In this document: in pieces, positions 31,403 to 42,861 of the stretch
Layout: the number at the start of each line of letters is the position of its first letter
Position numbering within the stretch: position 1 is the stretch's first letter
Source: Gracilariopsis chorda
Taxonomy: Eukaryota; Rhodophyta; Florideophyceae; Gracilariales; Gracilariaceae
Assembly: GCA_003194525.1 (NCBI GenBank)
Contig: NBIV01000040.1
Coordinates: forward strand, 62,001 to 126,000
Length of the DNA stretch: 64,000 nucleotides
Direction of reading: 5' to 3'
Translations under genes and position numbers: made by a program
Notes under the pieces: generated by a model
What the model saw: the letters and a program-made list of their open reading frames with translations, nothing else
What the model was told of the DNA's origin: nothing
The model's database searches: none

Positions 31403-34400
31403 TTGGGAGAGGCGTCCTCAAAAACGAGGCTGTTGGCGCCCGAGGCGTCCTCGCCTCGCTCCCCGGTGAAAGTCTTCTCGAGGAAAGACACCGCTGACGC
31501 GGACTCTGCGCACCTCGGTGTGTTGCGTCGCCCGTGGATACGGAGTAAAAATCCCCGGATTCCCGGTAGAGTCTTGTTCTTGGCCAAGCGCAATTATAAG
31601 GTCTATGCCGACCTTGGCCTTGATCCCCAGTTTATGGTGAGGTTTCTCACCGTCCTGGATACAGGTGCAGGCCCCAACTTTGTTGTGGAATCATTGTTAC
31701 CCCCGCTTGTGCGGTCTCGTATCCGCTCTGACGCGGTCCTCGACGTTTCGGATGCGAACAACAATCCGTTACAAACGGTGGGCATAGTGGACCTCGTCGT
31801 GAGACTTGGTACCTCTGTGGTGAAGTTGGACTTCATCGTTTGCCGTTCATTGGCAGCACCAGTCATACTGGGATGTGATTACTGCGACAGATTTGTCGAC
31901 GCAATCAGGCCCCGCCTCAGGCGTGTAGAACTTGACGACGGATCGTCGGTTCCGATTGTCCGCCGCCCGCTAAAGCGGTCCTCTCGGAAACAAGTTCCAC
32001 TCCCTGCTGCGCAGGAACCACCGCCCACGTCCCGCGAGTCCACCAAGCTCCGCGTCGCTGCCTCGGTTCCTATACCGGCTGAGTCCCAAGTCTGGGTGCA
32101 GGTAAATTCCCGTCAACACGGTCTTCGGGTTATACAACCCCTCGCCTCGTTGTACGAGAACTCCCAGCTGGCGCTGGCTAATGGAATTGTCTCCATTTCC
32201 CCGGATGTTCCTTTCCGGATATTGGTTGCCAACCTTGGCAAACACCCCCAGTATCTGGTCAAACACCAAGTAATTGGGAGTGTAACCCCCCATCCTATGG
32301 GAATGCTGCCAACAAAGATGACAGCCGCCGATGTACTCGGAGTTACCACCTCTTCTGAGGAGTTCGCCCCGCCGTCCGAAGACGTCAAGTCTAAGGAGGG
32401 GGCGGAAACCGCTACTTCAGCGTCGAACATACCGAGTAACTCGGAATTGCGAACCACACCTGTTCCACAGGACAATGCTCCATCGAGCAACGACCGGATT
32501 GATCCGGAAAAAGCACTTGAAGCGCTGGACTTCAGCCACGTGCCAGAGTCGCACCGCGACAAACTCCGTACCATGTTACGGGAATTCACCACAATGTGGG
32601 ATGGCTCGCTTGGCGAGATTAATGCAACGGAACACCGGATCGATTTAATCCCCGGTGCGCGACCGGTTGCACAACCCCCTTACAGGGCAGGTCCGAAAGC
32701 TCGGGAAAAGAAGCAGTCCCAAGTGGACAAGAGGCTCCGCGCAGGTGTGATTGAGCCCGCTCAATCACCCTGGGCATCCCCAGTTGTACTGGCTTTAAAG
32801 GCCGACGGAACCTGGAGGTTCTGTGTCGACTACCGCCGGCTCAATGCCGTGACTGTTAGGGACACGTACCCCATCCCTCGTATGGACGAGTGCATTGACT
32901 CCCTTGGAGACGCCACCGTATTCACGGCCCTTGATGCCAATTGGGGATATTGGCAAGTACCTGTCAGACAGGAGGATCGCGACAAAACCGCATTCACCTG
33001 CCACGCAGGAACGTACCGCTTCAAGCGAGTGCCATTTGGGTTAACCAACGCCCCCGCCACCTTTCAGCGTGCAGTAGATATTCTACTCAACCGCTTTAAG
33101 TGGCGGAGTTGTCTGGTCTACCTTGATGATATTATCATCTTCTCCAACTCGTTGGACGACCATCTCACTCACGTCCGAGACGTGCTGACCGTACTCCGCG
33201 ATGCGGGAATTACCCTCAAGTTGAGGAAATGCGAGTTTTTCACGGATACTGTGAAGTATCTGGGTCACATTATCCGTCCTGGACGGTTAGCGATCGAGAA
33301 AGCTCGAGTCAAATCCCTCGTTGAGGCGAAAGAACCCCGTACTCAAACGGAACTGTGCTCCTTTCTGGGGCTGGTCAACGTCTATCGACGGTTTATCCCG
33401 AACTGTTCGGATACTGCGGCGCCCCTGAACGCGTTGTTGCGAAAGGGGAACCCCCCAAAACTGGGAACATTCACGCCCGAGCAATCGGAAGCCTTTAACT
33501 CCTTGAAGGAGGCTGTCACATCAGCACCAATCCTACATCTCCCAAAACTTGGGTTGCCATACTCCGTAGATACGGACTCGAGCGACTACCAAGTCGGGTG
33601 TGCTCTTTTTCAAACCACCCCCGAGGGGGAACGACATCCAATTGGTTATTGGTCGCGCTCGCTCAATGTTCATGAGCGGAACTACTCCGTATCGGAGAAA
33701 GAGTGCCTCGCCGTCGTATGGGCGATGACCACTCTGCGCCCCTACCTTATGGGAGTTCACTTCACCGTGTACACGGATCATTCCTCATTGAGTTGGTTAA
33801 TGAATATCTCCGACCCGTCGGGACGCCTCATGCGCTGGAGACTCCGCCTCGCGGAATATGACTTTCAAGTCATTTATAAAAAGGGCGCGCAGAACACCCA
33901 GGCCGACGCTTTGTCGCGGTTACCCACAAGTGGGGAAGCACTCCCAACGGAGGATGATGAAGTCCCATGTTTCATGGCCATAGACCCGGAAGATCCGGAA
34001 TGTGCCGTCGAGGCTGGGCCAGAAAACTGGGACGAGGATGCTGATTTTGACGAACTACTCGCGTCGCGAGATGAATCTGAGAACCCGTTACCGGGAAACT
34101 TGGTACCGGTATCACCGGAAGAAATGATCCGAGAACAATTCGGCGACCCATTCTGTACGAGGATTCGTGCCCGTCTTAACGGTGGTGAAGATCTCCCTTT
34201 CGGGGTAAATGACAAAGGCTACCTCGTAGGGAAGGTCGAAGCCCGCCCACAGATTGTGGTACCTCATTCCCTGCAGTCGCGGGTGTTAAATCTATCACAC
34301 TACGCCCCCATTGGAGGTCACCCAGGTGCGGGGAAACTCTACCTAACCCTGCGAAGGGATTTCTATTGGCCCGCCATGGCGGTGGATTGCTACGCAACCG

Positions 34401-35245
34401 TGCGGTTTTGTAGCGAATGCGCGAAGAATCGCGTCAAGCTCCACAAAAATGCGAAGAGGATGAAACTATTCCCCGCAAGGGCGCCGCTCGAGTTTATCGC
34501 GATCGATATTCTCGGACCACTACTCACCACGAAACGTGGAAACAAGTTTCTACTTGTCATTACCGACCGCTTTTCTAAGCTGGTACGGACTGTCCCTCTT
34601 CGGAGGATAACCGCTCTCACGGTGGCCCAGGCTCTGGTGACGCACTGGATTTTCGTCTACGGTCCCCCTGTGGAGGTGCTCTCCGATAACGGGAAACATT
34701 TCGTGAGCAAGTTCTTCCAGGATGTTTGTCGCATCCTGGATGTCAAGAACTTGTTCACGACTACCTACCACCCCCAGTGTAATGGGCAAGTTGAACGGTT
34801 TAACCGGACGTTAGTCGCGGCATTACGTTTCTACGTCGCAGACCACCCAAAGAACTGGGACATGTACGCTGATGCGGTAACCTACGCGTACAATACGCAG
34901 GTACACAGGACTACCGGAGTTTCGCCATTCGAGTTGGTTCTATCTAGAACACCCCCGCCTGTGGCGCTGGAACCCCAAGCTACCTTGGACAATTCCCCAT
35001 CTGTGGCTATCTACCGGCAGCAATGGAAGCAATGGCTTTCCAAGCTGGTCCCCGCTGCGCGGAAGTCTATGGCACGGGCCCAAGCCGCTTACAAGCGGGA
35101 TTTTGACGCTCGCTTGCGAGAAAAGACCCCCCGAATCGGGCAAATAACTACGTCCTCATCAGGAAGGAGTACTACAACCCGGAACGGGAGAAGCGCCATA
35201 AACTCTCTCCTGTGGGGGATGGACCATTCAAGGTCATCTCTGTGA
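31403..35245 (+). CDS. pol-like ORF: protease, reverse transcriptase, RNase H, integrase
   Basis: Open frame of 1,280 codons with no ATG at its start. Aspartic protease with TVLDTGAGPNFV near 31650; reverse transcriptase about 32650-33280 with YLDDIIIFS near 33118; RNase H about 33540-33920 (YSVDTDSSDYQVG); integrase with an HHCC zinc-binding region about 34300-34430 (HPGAGKLYLTLRRDFYWP, CSECAKNR) and a core about 34490-34840 (IAIDILGPL, VEVLSDNGKHF, NGQVERFNRTL). Order and motifs are Ty3/gypsy. Confidence 0.92.
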   Translation: MGEASSKTRLLAPEASSPRSPVKVFSRKDTADADSAHLGVLRRPWIRSKNPRIPGRVLFLAKRNYKVYADLGLDPQFMVRFLTVLDTGAGPNFVVESLLPPLVRSRIRSDAVLDVSDANNNPLQTVGIVDLVVRLGTSVVKLDFIVCRSLAAPVILGCDYCDRFVDAIRPRLRRVELDDGSSVPIVRRPLKRSSRKQVPLPAAQEPPPTSRESTKLRVAASVPIPAESQVWVQVNSRQHGLRVIQPLASLYENSQLALANGIVSISPDVPFRILVANLGKHPQYLVKHQVIGSVTPHPMGMLPTKMTAADVLGVTTSSEEFAPPSEDVKSKEGAETATSASNIPSNSELRTTPVPQDNAPSSNDRIDPEKALEALDFSHVPESHRDKLRTMLREFTTMWDGSLGEINATEHRIDLIPGARPVAQPPYRAGPKAREKKQSQVDKRLRAGVIEPAQSPWASPVVLALKADGTWRFCVDYRRLNAVTVRDTYPIPRMDECIDSLGDATVFTALDANWGYWQVPVRQEDRDKTAFTCHAGTYRFKRVPFGLTNAPATFQRAVDILLNRFKWRSCLVYLDDIIIFSNSLDDHLTHVRDVLTVLRDAGITLKLRKCEFFTDTVKYLGHIIRPGRLAIEKARVKSLVEAKEPRTQTELCSFLGLVNVYRRFIPNCSDTAAPLNALLRKGNPPKLGTFTPEQSEAFNSLKEAVTSAPILHLPKLGLPYSVDTDSSDYQVGCALFQTTPEGERHPIGYWSRSLNVHERNYSVSEKECLAVVWAMTTLRPYLMGVHFTVYTDHSSLSWLMNISDPSGRLMRWRLRLAEYDFQVIYKKGAQNTQADALSRLPTSGEALPTEDDEVPCFMAIDPEDPECAVEAGPENWDEDADFDELLASRDESENPLPGNLVPVSPEEMIREQFGDPFCTRIRARLNGGEDLPFGVNDKGYLVGKVEARPQIVVPHSLQSRVLNLSHYAPIGGHPGAGKLYLTLRRDFYWPAMAVDCYATVRFCSECAKNRVKLHKNAKRMKLFPARAPLEFIAIDILGPLLTTKRGNKFLLVITDRFSKLVRTVPLRRITALTVAQALVTHWIFVYGPPVEVLSDNGKHFVSKFFQDVCRILDVKNLFTTTYHPQCNGQVERFNRTLVAALRFYVADHPKNWDMYADAVTYAYNTQVHRTTGVSPFELVLSRTPPPVALEPQATLDNSPSVAIYRQQWKQWLSKLVPAARKSMARAQAAYKRDFDARLREKTPRIGQITTSSSGRSTTTRNGRSAINSLLWGMDHSRSSL

Positions 35246-37110
35246 ACACCGACACTGTCGTGGTAGGGATGGGCGACACGCACGAACGGATTTCCCGTGA
35301 TCGTGTTGTCCTTGCCCCTCCTCCCTCGTCAGAGGTAGTTCTGGATCCAGGCAACCCCGTTTCTACGGACTCTGGAACACCGGAATCATCCGGGAGTACT
35401 AGGCCTACGGTAATACCACACCCCAGCCGGGGACTCTCAGACCTACCGACCCTGTCGGATTCACCGGCTCAGCCGGGTAATTCGGGCCTCTCAGCGCCCA
35501 CCCCTACCACGCCCGCCCCATTGGCGCGCATTTATACCCGCCAAGCGGGGAATGTTATCCCTTATCCCGCCGCTCCGTCTAAGGAGGGGGAGGAGAACAC
35601 TCTTTTTCGAGGAACGATATCGCCGTCGCAACGGGAAACACACCGTAACATACGGAACGCTGACCGTGGAGCACGGAGTATGTCACGCAACACTAATCCC
35701 CCGTTCCCGGGCAGTGCTGTGCAACAGAAACCAGACGCGCAGGCCCCGCAAAAGCGGCAAATACACCGTTTGTCACGGGAAAACGAGAAGCCTCCCTCCA
35801 ATACCGCAGCAGCGGAAATGCAATCGCCAGATCCATCCCCGGAGGCATCGCCACAAACGCGGAGAATATACCGTGCTACACGGGAAGTTGAAGCGCAACT
35901 ACCGCACACCCCTGTCAGGGAAGGATCCCCGATAAGGGAGTATGGTGACGATTGCCCCCAATCCCCCGAGCAGGGCGATGCCTCGAAGCCGCCGTTGGCG
36001 GAAGTCCCCGCGGAAGCGGTTCAATCAGGTCGATCAGACCCGCGCCTTGCGGAGAAGAGGGGCCCAGATACACCAGCGCCGCTGGGAAATCCCCACACCC
36101 AACCTGGGGAAAAAGGCAGCCAAGCCGCAGCCGAAGCTTCAGGCCCTGGCCCGCAAGCGCCGGAAACGCCTCCCGTCGTCGACGGAATTGAAGCCCCCGT
36201 TCCGGGGAATAATTTGGGCCACCTCCCGCAACGCTGCGGGGAAGAACCGAGGAACTCGGAAAAAGCGCACGCCATCGCACGCTCGAAACCGGTCATACCG
36301 GACGCTGCTCCTCCGCGTGGAGACGGTGCACCGCACTTAGCGGCCAGGCCCCTGAAAAGGGTGTCATCGGCACCTGCCCGGCACCCCCCAAAAAGGATTT
36401 TTGGCCAAAACACCGGTGTACCGGAGTTAGCCCCAGGCAACCCGTCAGTAACCTGGGACACCACGGCGTCGCCGGAACGTATGGTGCAGAGCGCTCGTGC
36501 ACCTGGCAGGGAGGCGGAACGCTTACCAATCACCGTGTCGCACGGGACCCTCCAGGGGATTGTGGAAATGCCGATTCCGCAGGAGCGGTCATCTTCCCGC
36601 AAACACGCGGTTCGTGAGCTCAACCGCGAAGGCGGAGCCCAAGTCCCCCGCTGACTGGCGGTTCGCCCGCAATACCGCGAAAGTGGAAATGAACCTGCCC
36701 CAATGGGGAATGACTTGCCGGTGAAAACCGTGGCACCACACACCCTCTTGAGGGATATCTTCCTGCATGAGCAGTGGCCGCTATCAAAGCGCACGGCAAC
36801 GCCGGAGTTATCGCCGAACACCCTGCTAAGGGACATTTTACCGCACAGCGGGCAGCCCCCGCAAGGAAGTACAACCACCACCCGGCACGGCCGGCAGGTC
36901 TACGAACGAGAGTTCGTAGTAGACCTACTTGTCGGACACACCTGGGACCAGGATGGTATTCTACAATACCGCGTCCGCTGTTACGGTTATGACCCCAGTG
37001 GGGATACGTGGGAGTCAATCAAACACCTCCCACGGTCGCAGGTCGTGCGATACCACCGTCAAACGGGAACTGCAGCTCCAGCCACGCTGGTAAATGCCCA
37101 AGTTGGGTAA
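35212..37110 (+). CDS. Pro-rich tail and chromodomain of the chromovirus-type element
   Basis: Open sequence in two ORFs (35212-36654 and 36703-37110). The first begins with the integrase-tail-like GPFKVISVNTDTVVVG and continues as a long repetitive Pro/Arg/Glu segment of low complexity. The second ends in a chromodomain: REFVVDLLVGHTWDQDG, LQYRVRCYGYDPSGDTWES, HLPRSQVVRYH at about 36900-37065. Chromodomains of this group direct integration to chromatin with particular histone marks; here it is separated from the integrase core by an exceptionally long linker of about 500 residues. Confidence 0.75.
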
Positions 37111-37354
37111 CGTTGCCGCGCGAACGGAGGGCGATAGGACAGGATAACAAGGCAAGGTCCGTCGAAGACGGGGAACTCAAACGAGAATCACCGTTCAAAA
37201 CGGGAAAGTTTATTCAAGGGAGCAGCTAGCTCCCCACAACACTATACTACAATAGCCGGCTATGCCAGGAAAGAAGAACCGTAGACGGCGTACGCGCTTT
37301 TATCAACCATTTTCGTCTGGGAACCCTCCGCGTCCGCGGTCGTTTTCCCGTCTT

Positions 37355-37363
37355 AGGGGGGGA
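37355..37363 (+). other. Polypurine tract of the chromovirus-type element
   Basis: AGGGGGGGA sits directly before the 3' LTR (start 37366), where plus-strand DNA synthesis is primed in LTR retroelements. Confidence 0.8.
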
Positions 37364-37365
37364 TA

Positions 37366-38192
37366 TGTAGTGCAACGCCCTCAGGGAGGGATTCTTGGTA
37401 CTTGAACGCTTTCCCGATATTATCGGTTGTGTAGTGTGTATATGAACTACGCCCCACTATGGTGGATATGGACACGTGGGACACGGTTTTGGGTCAATTG
37501 GCGGTTGGCCACAGTAGTGGATGTTGCCACGAAATGTGGAGTATTTTAGTTAATATTATTTATTATTTTCACACCCATTTCTGGGAAGCTAGTACTTAGT
37601 ACGACGGCGCACTGCCGTCGCACCAGTAAACCTTCCCCAACAAGGGACCCCAACCTGGGGAATTGGCTCTAGTTGTTACCGCTTGCGCGCGTGCTCTACT
37701 CCTCCTTGGAGGGAAACGCCGTGAACCACGGGACATCTAACCCCCTTGCACATCCAAAGGGACCCATCACTGGGAGTATAATTATTCCAACTGCATTGGT
37801 GTTTCGCCCTGTATAGGGAGTCCTGTCCACGGGCATCGCCGTATCTGTTCGTCGCTCTCGCGACTCACTTTGTCCTCTCTTCCTCCTCTTCGCCCTTCCT
37901 TCTTCCCCTTTTTAGGGTAGCACCTCCCGCTATCCGTGGCCCTCGTGTGCGCATCCGCTCACACACCCCCACTTACGTGGAAACATACCTCTACTGAGGA
38001 TCACACCCCGCTCACGCGGATACCGATTCTTCGCCTTCACCTCCCTGCGCGAGTCGCGACAGGTGTCCCTGGCCTTACAAACCGGCTTCGCCGTGACACC
38101 TCTGGGAGGGCTCTACCCAACTGGGTTCACCTCGTGAGAGGCAGATCCCGAACGTCTTTCGGTGTTTTTCCCCTTTGGGGCATTGCACCACA
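37366..38192 (+). repeat. 3' LTR of the chromovirus-type element
   Basis: 827 bp, same length as the 5' LTR with about 8 substitutions. Followed at once by the TCTGA duplication. Confidence 0.96.
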
Positions 38193-38205
38193 TCTGAAGA
38201 TTCAG

Positions 38206-38419
38206 TGCAACAACCTATGTCAACGTGGGATGGTAGAAGCTTTATTCTCTGACAGGTCGATGATCCTCTCTCCTCCATCTTCCTCTTTGGCACTAATTTG
38301 CTTAAAAGCAGCTCCGAACTGCGCTACACGACCAATTCCACGAAAGGTATCGTTACCATAATAGCGATAACCCTCACACGCGCCCAATTGCTCTGCGGAT
38401 TAAATTAGCACTTGTTGCA
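38206..38419 (-). repeat. 3' LTR of element A
   Basis: 214 bp, begins TGCAACAACCTATGTC on the plus strand and ends CTTGTTGCA. The other copy is 48507-48720. Confidence 0.93.
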
Positions 38420-38486
38420 CCATTGTCCTCGCTCTCAATTGACGACCTCGTCAATGCAAATGTTGAAGAATGTCTTTCTCTACAAT

Positions 38487-40368
38487 TTATTCCAAAAACG
38501 CTTTCGTGAGCATACCATCTGCATCAACAAAATCTTTTGTTGGCTGCCACTGTGTGTCATGCGTATTCGAGTTTTCCAAGAGTTTGAGCCATTGGTAGCC
38601 TCTTCTTCGCTTGCGATGAGCCAGTATTCGATGGACCTCGAAAAGATTGTCTCTCTCTCTTCCTCCCATCGGTGACGGCGTAAAACGGATAGGTTGCGCG
38701 ATATCAGTAGGCTGAGAACTATGCCGTTTCGTATGCGAGACATATACCACCGGATGCGTTCGAATATGACTTGGAAGGTTCAATTTGACTGCGTTCCTGC
38801 CTACCAATTCCAAAATGCGAAACGGACCAAACCTTCGAGCTGACAGTTTGTGGGACTCTTGAGCCTTAAAATAAGAGTCGTGAAACAACTTACGCGAGAC
38901 CCAGACCTCATCACCAACCTTATTGGCAGGTTTCTTGAAGTGCGTGCTTGCTTCTGCCGCCTGTGTAGATTTTGCGAGCTCGTGTGCATATCTAGCATCG
39001 TCTGCGACTGCTTTCAATCGGTCTCTGAAATCTGAAAAGAGCTTCTACACGAATAGTAGACTGAAACAAACTTTCCAAGAAAGCTTTTGGCTTCCATCCC
39101 AAGTCAATCTCAAACGGCGAAAGACCAAGGTCTTCAGAAACGGCAGAGTTATACGCGAACTCTGCACTCGGGAGCAACACATCCCATTCAGTCTGCTCAA
39201 ACGAACAGAAGCAGCGAATGTAATTTTCCACCATTCGATTCATAACTTCTGATGCTCCATCTGTCTGGGGGTGTCTAGCCGATGACATTCGCGTTTGTAC
39301 CCCACATAACTTCATAAGCGATGTCCAAAATTCAGAGATGAAGCGTGGATCACGATCAGAGATGATGGAGTCAGGAAGGCCATGGTGCGGGAAAGTCTTG
39401 GTGAAGAAGGCTTTTGCAACATCTGGGGCTTTGTCTGTTTCCCTAAAAGCCACAAACCGAACTCTTCTTGATAGTCGATCGACCCAAGTGGCAATGGCAT
39501 CAAAACCCCGATCAGTGGGCGGGAGTTTCACAATAAAATCAGTAGCCATCATACCCCATCTTCGCGTTGGAACTGGAAGCGGGGTAGGATCATTCAGCCT
39601 CTGTCCATGGAAATCTTTCTGTTGCTGGCAAATATTACACCCATCGCAATATCGCTTGACATCTTTCGCCTTATGCTTCCAATGTAATTCGGCCAGACGA
39701 GCAAGGGTCCTGGCAAATGCAAAGTGACATCCCACTTTGCTGTCATGCGCCATTTCCAGAATCTTACGACGACAATGTGGAGACACACAGAGCTTCCCTT
39801 TGTACAGAAGACGCCAACCCTCTCTCGAAAATGATGGTAACAGGAGCTCCAGCCGTTTGCACTGTTTAGCTTCTTCCGGCCTTTTTCCATTTAGTGCGGC
39901 AACAATTGGGCCAAAGAGCTGATCGGAATCGTATTGCGACATTTCCTGCTCCAACGCCGAAAAGGAAGAGGTCATGCAGTGAATGTTTTGAATGGTAGGA
40001 AGATCAGGAATTCGGGATACAGAGTCGCCGAGAACATGCACTTTCCCTTTGACCAAGTTAACCTTTCGGATATTAAAGATAGCTAAAACATCCAGCCAAC
40101 GCGCTTCACGACGATTCAAGGACTTCTTTGACAGGAAATTTTTTACGACTTGATTATCCGTAAACGCATCAAAGCAGGTACCCTCAAGGTAGCACTGGAA
40201 TCTCTGTAGAGCAAAGACAAGCGCCAATAGCTCCCGTTCATTTGCGGTATAATTCTGCTCCGCAGGTGTCAACTTGCGGGAAGTGTAGGCAATAAACTGC
40301 TCATTTTTGTCATCATCCAGCTGTGTTAGCGTGGCACCAATTGCCCACTGCGATGCATCCATGTGCAA
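38487..40368 (-). pseudogene. Element A RNase H and integrase part
   Basis: The RNase H core comes first (MHMDASQWAIGATLTQ, NERELLALVFALQRF, FTDNQVVKNFL), then the zinc-binding region (HFAFARTLARLAELHWKH, CDGCNICQQQK) and integrase core (ATWVDRLSRRVRFVAF, ISDRDPRFISEFW, HPQTDGASEVMNRMVENYIR) and a chromo-like end (WVSRKLFHDSYF, GPFRILELVGRNAVKLNLP). A typical Ty3/gypsy order. Part of a broken fossil. Confidence 0.85.
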
Positions 40369-40510
40369 ACGAAATGTTCAAGACCAATCTGGAGGAGGAA
40401 GAACCGGGGCTGAAATAAGAGCCTTCTTGTGATCCATAAAAGCTCGCTCACATCCATCATTCCAATTCTTGAGAGTTGAACCTTTTCGGGTAAGATCCGT
40501 GAGTGGGGCG

Positions 40511-41980
40511 TCACGCAAAAAAACTGGGAATGAAGCGCCTGAAGAACTGTACCAGACCAAGAAAGCTTCGTAACTCCGTGACATTGATCGGCTTAGGCCA
40601 ATTTCGGATAACCTCTACCTTACCAGGGTGGACCGACAGTCCGTTACCCCCAACCTTCAATCCAAGAAATTTCGTCTCCAATGCCATAAAAGAGCACTTC
40701 TTGGGTGATGCGTACAGTCGATGCTCTTTCAAACGCTCTAAGACAGACCGAATAGGTTCTAGATGTTCCTCACTCGTTCGGCTATATATCAAAATTTCAT
40801 CAATGTAGGCAACCAAAAATCGATCAATGAAGTCGTGCAGAACTCTATTCATGAGGGACTGAAACGATGCACGGGCATCGTATAGTCCCATCGGCATCAC
40901 TAAATATTCGAACTGGCCGTACTTCGTGTTAAATACTGTGTTCTCCACATCAGAAGGCCGGAGGCGGATTTGATGAAACCCTGTTTTCAAATCCAACTTA
41001 GAAAAGTAACGAGCCTGGCCGAGACGATCGAACATTTCGTCACAACGAGGCAGGGGAGCATTATTTCGCTTAGTAATCCGATTCAGTGCTCGGTAATCCA
41101 CCACTCCTCGCAATTCACGGCCCGGCTCCTTGACAAAAAACAAAGGCGCTCCATAAGGGGAGCGACTGGGGCGAATCTTACCGGAGTGGAGAAGCTTTTC
41201 GGCATACTTGCGCGCTGCGACTAACTCGGCTGGAGAAAGCTGGTAAGGAGCACGGTGAGGAGGCCTAGCGTCTGGCAACAATTCAATCTCATGATCAAAC
41301 TCTCGAGAGGGCGGGAGGCCCGGAGGCAATTCATCTTGAAATACGTCTGCAAATTCCTGAAGCAAGGAACGTAGCTCTGGATCCTGATTATCCAAAAGTT
41401 CGGCTCTTGGGTCCACCTTGTCTCCAAGACTAGCTGCAGCTTCCACATTGGTAACTTCGACCATTCGAAAGATTTGCATACCCCTCGCGGGATTCCGGAG
41501 CGAACGACGAAACTGCTTCACACCCATAGCTGTAACGTGCGCGACCTCTTGCCGGGGGACTGGAAACACAGGCAAAATATCATCACCAACCACTAAAGTC
41601 TGCGATTTATAATCAGCATTCGGATTACAATCGACGTGCCATGGCATACCCAGAAGTACATCATAGCGTGCATCAGCCACAATCCAATCGCCCGTATAAG
41701 AATATGCGCCAATGCGTACCGTGCCATTAACAACCATCTCTGTGGCAACTTCGTGTGAGCCATGCTTCGAGTGACAAACATCCAATAATATCGGACTGAA
41801 ATCAAGCACGTCCGTGTGACGATCAACAAATGCTCTCGACACCACATTAGACGTACAACCGTCATCTTTGAGTATGCGTGCGGGAATATTATTCAAGCTT
41901 CCCGACAATACCAGAAGTGGCACATAACGCAAACTCTGAAAAATGGGCTCTTCTGAGCCATTGGAAACGTTATTACACAA
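40511..41980 (-). pseudogene. Element A protease and reverse transcriptase part
   Basis: Retropepsin-like segment (IPARILKDDGCTSNVVS, VLLGMPWH) followed by the reverse transcriptase (LRGVVDYRALNRITKRN, YFSKLDLKTGFHQIRL, FEYLVMPMGLYDA, FLVAYIDEILIYS, FLGLVQFFRRFIPSF). Ty3/gypsy family by motif order. Part of a broken fossil. Confidence 0.85.
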
Positions 41981-42021
41981 AAATCCTTTCGACGTGCTCT
42001 TATTACTTTGGAAAGGACGCT

Positions 42022-42846
42022 TTAGTTTTCCGAGCTATCAGAGAGATTACCATCAACTGCTTCTTCAGCAGCCATAGCTAATTCAACATTTGAAATTGTA
42101 GCTTCCCTTTGCGCTCCTGTGCGATGCTTCCAAGGACGCCATCTAGGCTTGTGGCAGGTAAAGCACGCCTTGTTGCGAATATCAAACAACAGTTGCTTGC
42201 TTCGTTTGGAGCGACGAATTTCAGTGTTGTCAATTTCCATTGGCTCATGCGCCGAATTGGACGCCTGCTGAGAAGCAGATGGAGAAGTACGCTCTACAGA
42301 TATTCCGCTAAATGCAGCCTCGACTCGCATTGCAATTTTAGTAGCTTCTTCAAACTCAATGCAGTTCGATTTTCGAACTTCAAACTGTATTTTTGCTTTA
42401 AGCCCGCTGACAAACTTGTCCCATTTCTCGCTAGCACTCATATCCGGAATTGTTAGCACAATGTTTCGAAACTCCGACAAGTATCTAGCCACGGTGCCCG
42501 TCTGTCTGCAGGCTCTGAGAGAGTCTCTAGCTTGTCTTTCATGATCTTCGGGAACGAACTCACGTCTGATAGCTTCAACAAAGCCATCCCATGACTATGG
42601 GATGTTATTAGCCTTCAAAACCGTGCACCACCAAATCGCTGCTGTCCCAGTCAGCAGAGTGGTTGCAAAGGCCATACGATTAGCGTCGGAAAGCACCACG
42701 TTGCCATTAGCTACTTGAATCAGTATGAAGTACCGTTCTACCTTGTAGAGCCACGTATTGACAACGAGAAAATCCCGCTGTCCACTGAACGCTTCCGGTT
42801 TGTTCGGCTTCAAATTGATCGATACAGAGAGCTTTTGAGCTTCCAT
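42022..42846 (-). pseudogene. Element A gag-like part
   Basis: Two open pieces with retrotransposon-gag features: FSGQRDFLVVNTWLYKVERYF and TGTAAIWW near the N terminus, then YLSEFRNIVLTIPDMSASEK and KFVSGLKAKIQFEV. It begins directly after the junction with element B at 42861. Part of a broken fossil. Confidence 0.7.
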
Positions 42847-42861
42847 TGGAGCGATGCTTAC

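Larger units (their letters stand above)
28279..38192 (+). mobile_element. Ty3/gypsy chromovirus-type LTR retroelement fossil, looks nearly whole
   Basis: 9,914 bp, bounded by two 827-bp LTRs and a perfect TCTGA target duplication (28274-28278 and 38193-38197). The LTRs start TGTAGTGCAA and end TTGCACCACA, a 10-bp terminal inverted repeat with one mismatch. I count about 8 differences between the LTRs (about 1%), so it is the youngest insertion here. Parts in order: LTR, primer-binding site, gag with zinc knuckle, protease, reverse transcriptase, RNase H, integrase, a long Pro-rich segment, a chromodomain, polypurine tract, LTR. It looks close to whole with few, if any, breaks. Gene order protease-RT-RH-integrase and the C-terminal chromodomain place it with the chromoviruses. 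The sequence is unusually full of short inverted repeats (see findings). Confidence 0.95.
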
